Source of the DNA: Maribacter sp.
GTDB lineage: Bacteria; Bacteroidota; Bacteroidia; Flavobacteriales; Flavobacteriaceae
Direction of reading: 5' to 3'
Length of the DNA: 64,000 bases
Assembly: GCA_011050675.1 (NCBI GenBank)
Contig: DRFI01000022.1
Location: 1-64,000 of the forward strand
The translations under genes were made by a program, and so were the position numbers. Positions 60,246 to 64,000 of the stretch are shown here, piece by piece; position 1 is the stretch's first letter; every line of letters starts with the position of its first letter. The notes below the pieces were generated by a model, which was given only the letters and a program-made list of their open reading frames with translations, did no database searches and was not told the DNA's origin.

Positions 60246-61943
60246 ATGCTTAAAACGGAAATAAAATCAATTAAGGAAGTAGATCTTTCCCCCAAACCGG
60301 GCAAGAAGTATTGGGTAAACTGTCACAGGGAATGGCGGGAGGAAATCATTTATTTTTTAATGATCGACCGATTTCATGATAGCAACGAGCGGCATTCGAA
60401 GAATTTCGATATTCGACATGCCGGTTTCGGGAATGAAAATCAATTGCAAAAGCCTTTTGGGGGCACAATTAAAGGTATCATCAGTAATATTGATTATATC
60501 AAAAATTTAGGTTGCACGGCCCTTTGGCTGAGCCCTGTGTTTGAAAATAATCCGGAATCCTATCATGGATACGCCATCCAAAATTATATGGATGTGGATA
60601 AACGCTGGGGCACCAAGGAAGACATGGTAGAACTGGTAGACAAAGCACACAATCTGGATATAAGGGTTTTTTTGGATATTGTTCTGCATCATTCCGGCGA
60701 TAACTGGTCTTATCCCTTTGATTATGACTATTTCTATGCGAAAGGGCAACGGTTTCCACTGGGTGATTGGCGAGAGCAAGACAGGCCGCTTCCAGTCGAA
60801 TTGAGAGATGAGGAGCTTTATAACCGAAAAGGGCAAATCAGGAATTTTGATGCCTATCCCGAGACCCAGGAAGGTGACTTCTTTACCTTAAAAACATATA
60901 GAAACGATGATTCCCCCGCTAGTGAAGATTTACAAGAGATACTGGCCAAGATACATTGTTACTGGATACGAGAGACCGATGTGGACGGTTTCCGGTTAGA
61001 TGCCGTTAAGCATATGAAGGGTAGCGATATCAGTCGTTTTTGTTCTAAAATACGGGAATATGCCTATTCCTTGGGGAAGAGAAACTTCTTTTTGTTCGGT
61101 GAGATTATTGGTAATGATGAGATGGGAAACCCCTATATAGGCCCCAAAATGCTGCCGGAGGACCGGAATGTATACTATGGGCTCGATTCCATTTTGGACC
61201 ATCCTTTACATAGCGTATTGGCAGAAGTGATAAAAGGGAATTCATCTCCAAACAGATTGATAAAGCGATATTCTGATTTACAAGAGAACGCCCTAAGCCG
61301 AGGTGAATATGGGGAATTCTTGGTGACCTATATCGACGATCATGATCAGGTGGGGATGGACTTTAAACACCGTTTTGGTCACAATGCTACCCCTGAACAG
61401 ATTGTTGCAGGAATGGGCTTTCTTATTTGTGCCCTCGGCGCTCCATGTATTTATTACGGTACTGAACAAGGTTTTGAGGGTAACGGTACAGATGACCGAT
61501 ATATTAGGGAAGGAATGTTCAATCCTGATGATAAGCAGACGAATGTGTTGAACCAAGACTCATGGATATTCAAACAAATTGCAGTCTTGGCACACCTAAG
61601 GAAGAAAGAATCCATTCTAAAGTTCGGTAGAATGTATTTCAGGGAAACTTCAAAAAATGGACTTGATTTTCAGTTTCCCGAATGTGAGGAATGTCTTTTG
61701 GCATTTTCAAGGATTCTGCATGAGGGCGAAATTCTGGTAGTTTATAATTCTTCACCAAAGAATACCAAAGAAGAACATATAGCGATCGATAGCATTATCA
61801 ACAAAGAGGGTATGCTTATGGAATGTATTTATGGCAACAAGAAAAAAACTAAGATAGAAAAAAATAGGGATCAAGAAGCTGACCGCTTTTTCATTAAGGT
61901 AAAGCTCAAACCCATGGAGTTTTTGATATTCAAGAACAAGTAG
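60246..61943 (+). CDS. GH13 alpha-amylase-family enzyme
   Basis: A 565-residue cytoplasmic (no signal peptide) glycoside hydrolase of family 13. Catalytic-site regions: DIVLHHSGD (region I), VDGFRLDAVKH with the nucleophile Asp, FLFGEIIG with the acid/base Glu, and YIDDHDQVG with the third Asp. The N-terminal IIYFLMIDRFHD and the C-terminal beta domain (ILVVYNSS) are in place. Candidate activities are alpha-glucan hydrolysis or transglycosylation. Genes for an aldolase and a glucan phosphorylase flank the region. Confidence 0.88.
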   Translation: MLKTEIKSIKEVDLSPKPGKKYWVNCHREWREEIIYFLMIDRFHDSNERHSKNFDIRHAGFGNENQLQKPFGGTIKGIISNIDYIKNLGCTALWLSPVFENNPESYHGYAIQNYMDVDKRWGTKEDMVELVDKAHNLDIRVFLDIVLHHSGDNWSYPFDYDYFYAKGQRFPLGDWREQDRPLPVELRDEELYNRKGQIRNFDAYPETQEGDFFTLKTYRNDDSPASEDLQEILAKIHCYWIRETDVDGFRLDAVKHMKGSDISRFCSKIREYAYSLGKRNFFLFGEIIGNDEMGNPYIGPKMLPEDRNVYYGLDSILDHPLHSVLAEVIKGNSSPNRLIKRYSDLQENALSRGEYGEFLVTYIDDHDQVGMDFKHRFGHNATPEQIVAGMGFLICALGAPCIYYGTEQGFEGNGTDDRYIREGMFNPDDKQTNVLNQDSWIFKQIAVLAHLRKKESILKFGRMYFRETSKNGLDFQFPECEECLLAFSRILHEGEILVVYNSSPKNTKEEHIAIDSIINKEGMLMECIYGNKKKTKIEKNRDQEADRFFIKVKLKPMEFLIFKNK

Positions 61944-61980
61944 CGGGAACAAAACCTCGTGACAAATTTGACCTAGGATA

Positions 61981-62898
61981 ATGAAATACGTACAGATAAA
62001 AATAATAAAAATGGTTTTTTTGGCAGTATTGGTGATTTTAGTATCAGTTATATCGGTAATGGGATACCAATACCTAACCGTCGTTTTGGCTCCTGAATAT
62101 AATTCCGATACCATGCCCCTAAACTATGAAATAGTGGGCTCGGGCGAAAGGAACATAATCTTGATTCATGGTATGGCAGGTACTAAAAATTATTGGAAAA
62201 AGGATTTGGCGCAGGTTACCGGAAAGTACAGGCTACTTTTGGTCGACTTGTTGGGTTTCGGAGATTCGCCAAAACCCCAAAGCGAATATAGTCTCGAAAT
62301 TCAGCTTGCGGCACTTGAAAACATCATCACGAAAGAAGGCTTTAATGATGGTAACACCCTTATTTTAGGCCACTCCATGGGCGCGGTAATTTCCTTGGCC
62401 CTCTTTGCAAAACGCCCCGACTGGTTTGTCGGGGCTACGGTCATAGGCCTCCCTATTTTTGAAAGTAGAGATCAATTTTTCGAACAGATGTCCAATAATT
62501 CTTTTTTCGACAAGCTCGCCGTAAGCTCCTATGGGAAGGTGTTCTGCATACTCCACCCATTATACATTGTCAAATGGTTCAAGCCTAAAAATCTGACCGA
62601 TGATGTCTTTAAAGACTCTAAAAAACATACCTGGCAGAGCTATTATAATTCCTTGAACGAGGTCATTCTCAAAACGGATCTATACGCCCTTACAAAGAGC
62701 ATACGCAATCGAAAAATCCTCTTTATCCATGGTGCCGATGATGAAGCGGCACCCATTATCAACGTGGAAAAATTCGCAAGGCACTTTACCAGTGCAAAAC
62801 TAATGGAAGTAAAGGATGGAGACCACCAACTCTTTCTTAAAGAACCACTTGAAGTCTGGAAAGCGGTCGGGGATTTTTTCGATGAAAAATCATGGTGA
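61981..62898 (+). CDS. Alpha/beta hydrolase, membrane-anchored
   Basis: A 305-residue protein with an N-terminal helix (MVFLAVLVILVSVISVMGYQ) and an alpha/beta-hydrolase domain: HGMAGTKNYW (oxyanion region), GHSMGAVIS (nucleophile Ser near 137), an Asp in HGADDEAAP and a His in KDGDHQLF. The triad is complete. The substrate is unknown; the family includes esterases and lipases. It lies between the GH13 and phosphorylase genes. Confidence 0.8.
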   Translation: MKYVQIKIIKMVFLAVLVILVSVISVMGYQYLTVVLAPEYNSDTMPLNYEIVGSGERNIILIHGMAGTKNYWKKDLAQVTGKYRLLLVDLLGFGDSPKPQSEYSLEIQLAALENIITKEGFNDGNTLILGHSMGAVISLALFAKRPDWFVGATVIGLPIFESRDQFFEQMSNNSFFDKLAVSSYGKVFCILHPLYIVKWFKPKNLTDDVFKDSKKHTWQSYYNSLNEVILKTDLYALTKSIRNRKILFIHGADDEAAPIINVEKFARHFTSAKLMEVKDGDHQLFLKEPLEVWKAVGDFFDEKSW

Positions 62899-62935
62899 AC
62901 AAGAATGAATACTAATTTGAAAATGAAATAGAAAG

Positions 62936-64000
62936 ATGAAAAAACAAAAATATAATACAGATCAATTCTATGGATTGATGCATACGGACGTCGAGGGAAT
63001 CGATGGTCTTATAGAACTGGCCCTGAATATACGCTGGTCATGGAACCATGCCTCGGATATGTTATGGGAACAACTAGATCCGGAACTCTGGGAATTCACG
63101 CGAAACCCCTGGGTCATTCTACAGACGGTTTCACGAAATCGACTGGAGGAGCGTTTGGCAGACCCAGATTTTCGGGAGAAGCTAGACGGTCTTTTAAAGG
63201 CAAACGAAAAAGCGATTTCTACTCCCTCGTGGTTTCAGCAAAACCATTCTAAGGCGGCACTAACCACCATTGCCTATTTCAGTATGGAATATATGCTCAA
63301 CGAGGCCCTGCCTATTTATGCCGGTGGCTTGGGCAATGTAGCGGGCGATCAACTAAAAGCGGCCAGCGATTTGGGCGTACCTGTTGTCGCTGTGGGATTA
63401 CTATATGCCAAAGGCTATTTCCGACAGGAAATAGATAAATATGGCACACAAAATGCTCTGTTCCCCTATAATGACCCTGGACAATTACCCATTACGCCCT
63501 TGCGTCTACCAAATGGGGAGTGGCTACGTATAAAGGTATCGTTGCCCGGTCACCCGATATGGCTAAGAGCATGGCAGGTACAAGTGGGAAGAGCGAAACT
63601 CTATCTATTGGATAGCAACGATGCCGCCAACTTGCCGATTCATCGTGGAATTACCGATGAGCTGTATGGCGGAGGGGCCGAACGGCGCATAAAACAGGAA
63701 ATCATATTGGGCGTGGGTGGCTACAGATTACTAAAAGCCTTGGATATTGAACCCGAAGTGTGTCATATGAACGAAGGGCATGCGTCATTTTTGGTCCTTG
63801 AACGTGCCAATGATTTTATGAAGGCGAACGGAACTTCGTTTGAAGAGGCCCTTGCCGTAACCCGAGTGGGCAACTTATTTACCACCCACACAGCGGTTGC
63901 AGCCGGTTTTGATCATTTCAGCCCCTCGTCAATGGAATATCACTTAGGCACTTATGCCAAAGAACAACTGGGTTTGGATTTTAATGATTTGATGGCACTT
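62936..64000 (+). CDS. glgP: Alpha-glucan phosphorylase, C-terminus beyond the window
   Basis: The ATG at 62936 opens a frame of exactly 355 codons to the right edge. It reads as a GT35 glucan phosphorylase of the short bacterial type: LIELALNIRWSWNHASDMLW, TIAYFSMEYMLNEALPIYAG, GLGNVAGDQLKAASDLGVPV and HMNEGHASFLVLER are classic. The pyridoxal-phosphate lysine region is beyond the edge. The enzyme releases glucose 1-phosphate from glycogen or maltodextrin, fitting the preceding GH13, aldolase and GAPDH genes. Confidence 0.9.
   Translation, partial: MKKQKYNTDQFYGLMHTDVEGIDGLIELALNIRWSWNHASDMLWEQLDPELWEFTRNPWVILQTVSRNRLEERLADPDFREKLDGLLKANEKAISTPSWFQQNHSKAALTTIAYFSMEYMLNEALPIYAGGLGNVAGDQLKAASDLGVPVVAVGLLYAKGYFRQEIDKYGTQNALFPYNDPGQLPITPLRLPNGEWLRIKVSLPGHPIWLRAWQVQVGRAKLYLLDSNDAANLPIHRGITDELYGGGAERRIKQEIILGVGGYRLLKALDIEPEVCHMNEGHASFLVLERANDFMKANGTSFEEALAVTRVGNLFTTHTAVAAGFDHFSPSSMEYHLGTYAKEQLGLDFNDLMAL

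Noticed and set aside
61617..61622. CTAAAG inside the GH13 gene
   Set aside because: Single half-site within a coding region, without partner or -7 box.

Overview
The window looks like chromosomal DNA from a member of the Bacteroidota, most likely a flavobacterium. It is AT-rich, its promoters have the form TAnnTTTG, and its gene families are typical of that group: carboxypeptidase-like/TonB barrel proteins, PepSY-like proteins, HYC_CC_PP proteins, DUF3347, and an RND-TolC fusion. No rRNA, tRNA, CRISPR array or complete transposon was seen.

Region 1 (1-16.4 kb) is almost entirely on the minus strand. It holds two PAP2 phosphatases, a diacylglycerol-kinase-like enzyme, an LtaS/MdoB-type phosphoglycerol transferase, three PepSY-like periplasmic proteins, a TonB-type barrel protein, a response regulator/histidine kinase pair, and an RND-MFP-TolC efflux operon. 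Nine promoter regions here share one layout: direct CTTTAR half-sites with an 11-bp period, then AATT (or a near match), then exactly six bases, then a TAnnTTT box. The layout precedes essentially every transcription unit of the region, including the response regulator's own. I read this as the binding grammar of that two-component system and the region as one envelope-remodelling/efflux regulon, comparable in logic to PmrAB/PhoPQ. This is the main discovery candidate.

Region 2 (16.4-27.6 kb, minus strand) is a divalent-metal efflux module: a P1B-4-type ATPase, a Fur-family regulator, a PII-like protein, CzcB, a CzcA fused to its own TolC domain, and a small CC/PP protein. It contains decayed genes that ordinary ORF calling misses: a DUF3347 remnant, a DUF3703 pseudogene and a complete but broken HMA-AraC metal regulator.

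Region 3 (27.6-46.2 kb, minus strand) is a periplasmic copper-handling island: DUF305, PepSY-TM, DUF2911, NTF2-like, a potassium channel, DUF3347 proteins, a haem-binding protein, DUF302 proteins, an APC permease, SHOCT proteins, a multicopper oxidase fused to a CopB-like barrel with a Met-rich linker, and a CusB-CusC-CusA operon headed by an HYC_CC_PP protein.

Region 4 (46.4-58.1 kb, plus strand) diverges from it: a second HYC_CC_PP protein, the intact HMA-AraC regulator, cytochrome c proteins, outer-membrane barrels, Met-rich and HMA copper proteins, a TAT-exported multicopper oxidase, a lycopene-cyclase-domain protein, a universal stress protein, an NDH-2 type dehydrogenase and a second APC permease. 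Region 5 (58.1-64 kb, plus strand) continues without an obvious break into sugar metabolism: archaeal-type (type II) GAPDH, class I fructose-bisphosphate aldolase, a GH13 enzyme, an alpha/beta hydrolase and a glucan phosphorylase cut by the right edge.

Repeated families (DUF3347, SHOCT, HYC_CC_PP, APC permease, HMA-AraC) and visible shifts in base composition suggest that the metal islands were assembled from several acquired modules, some now decaying.
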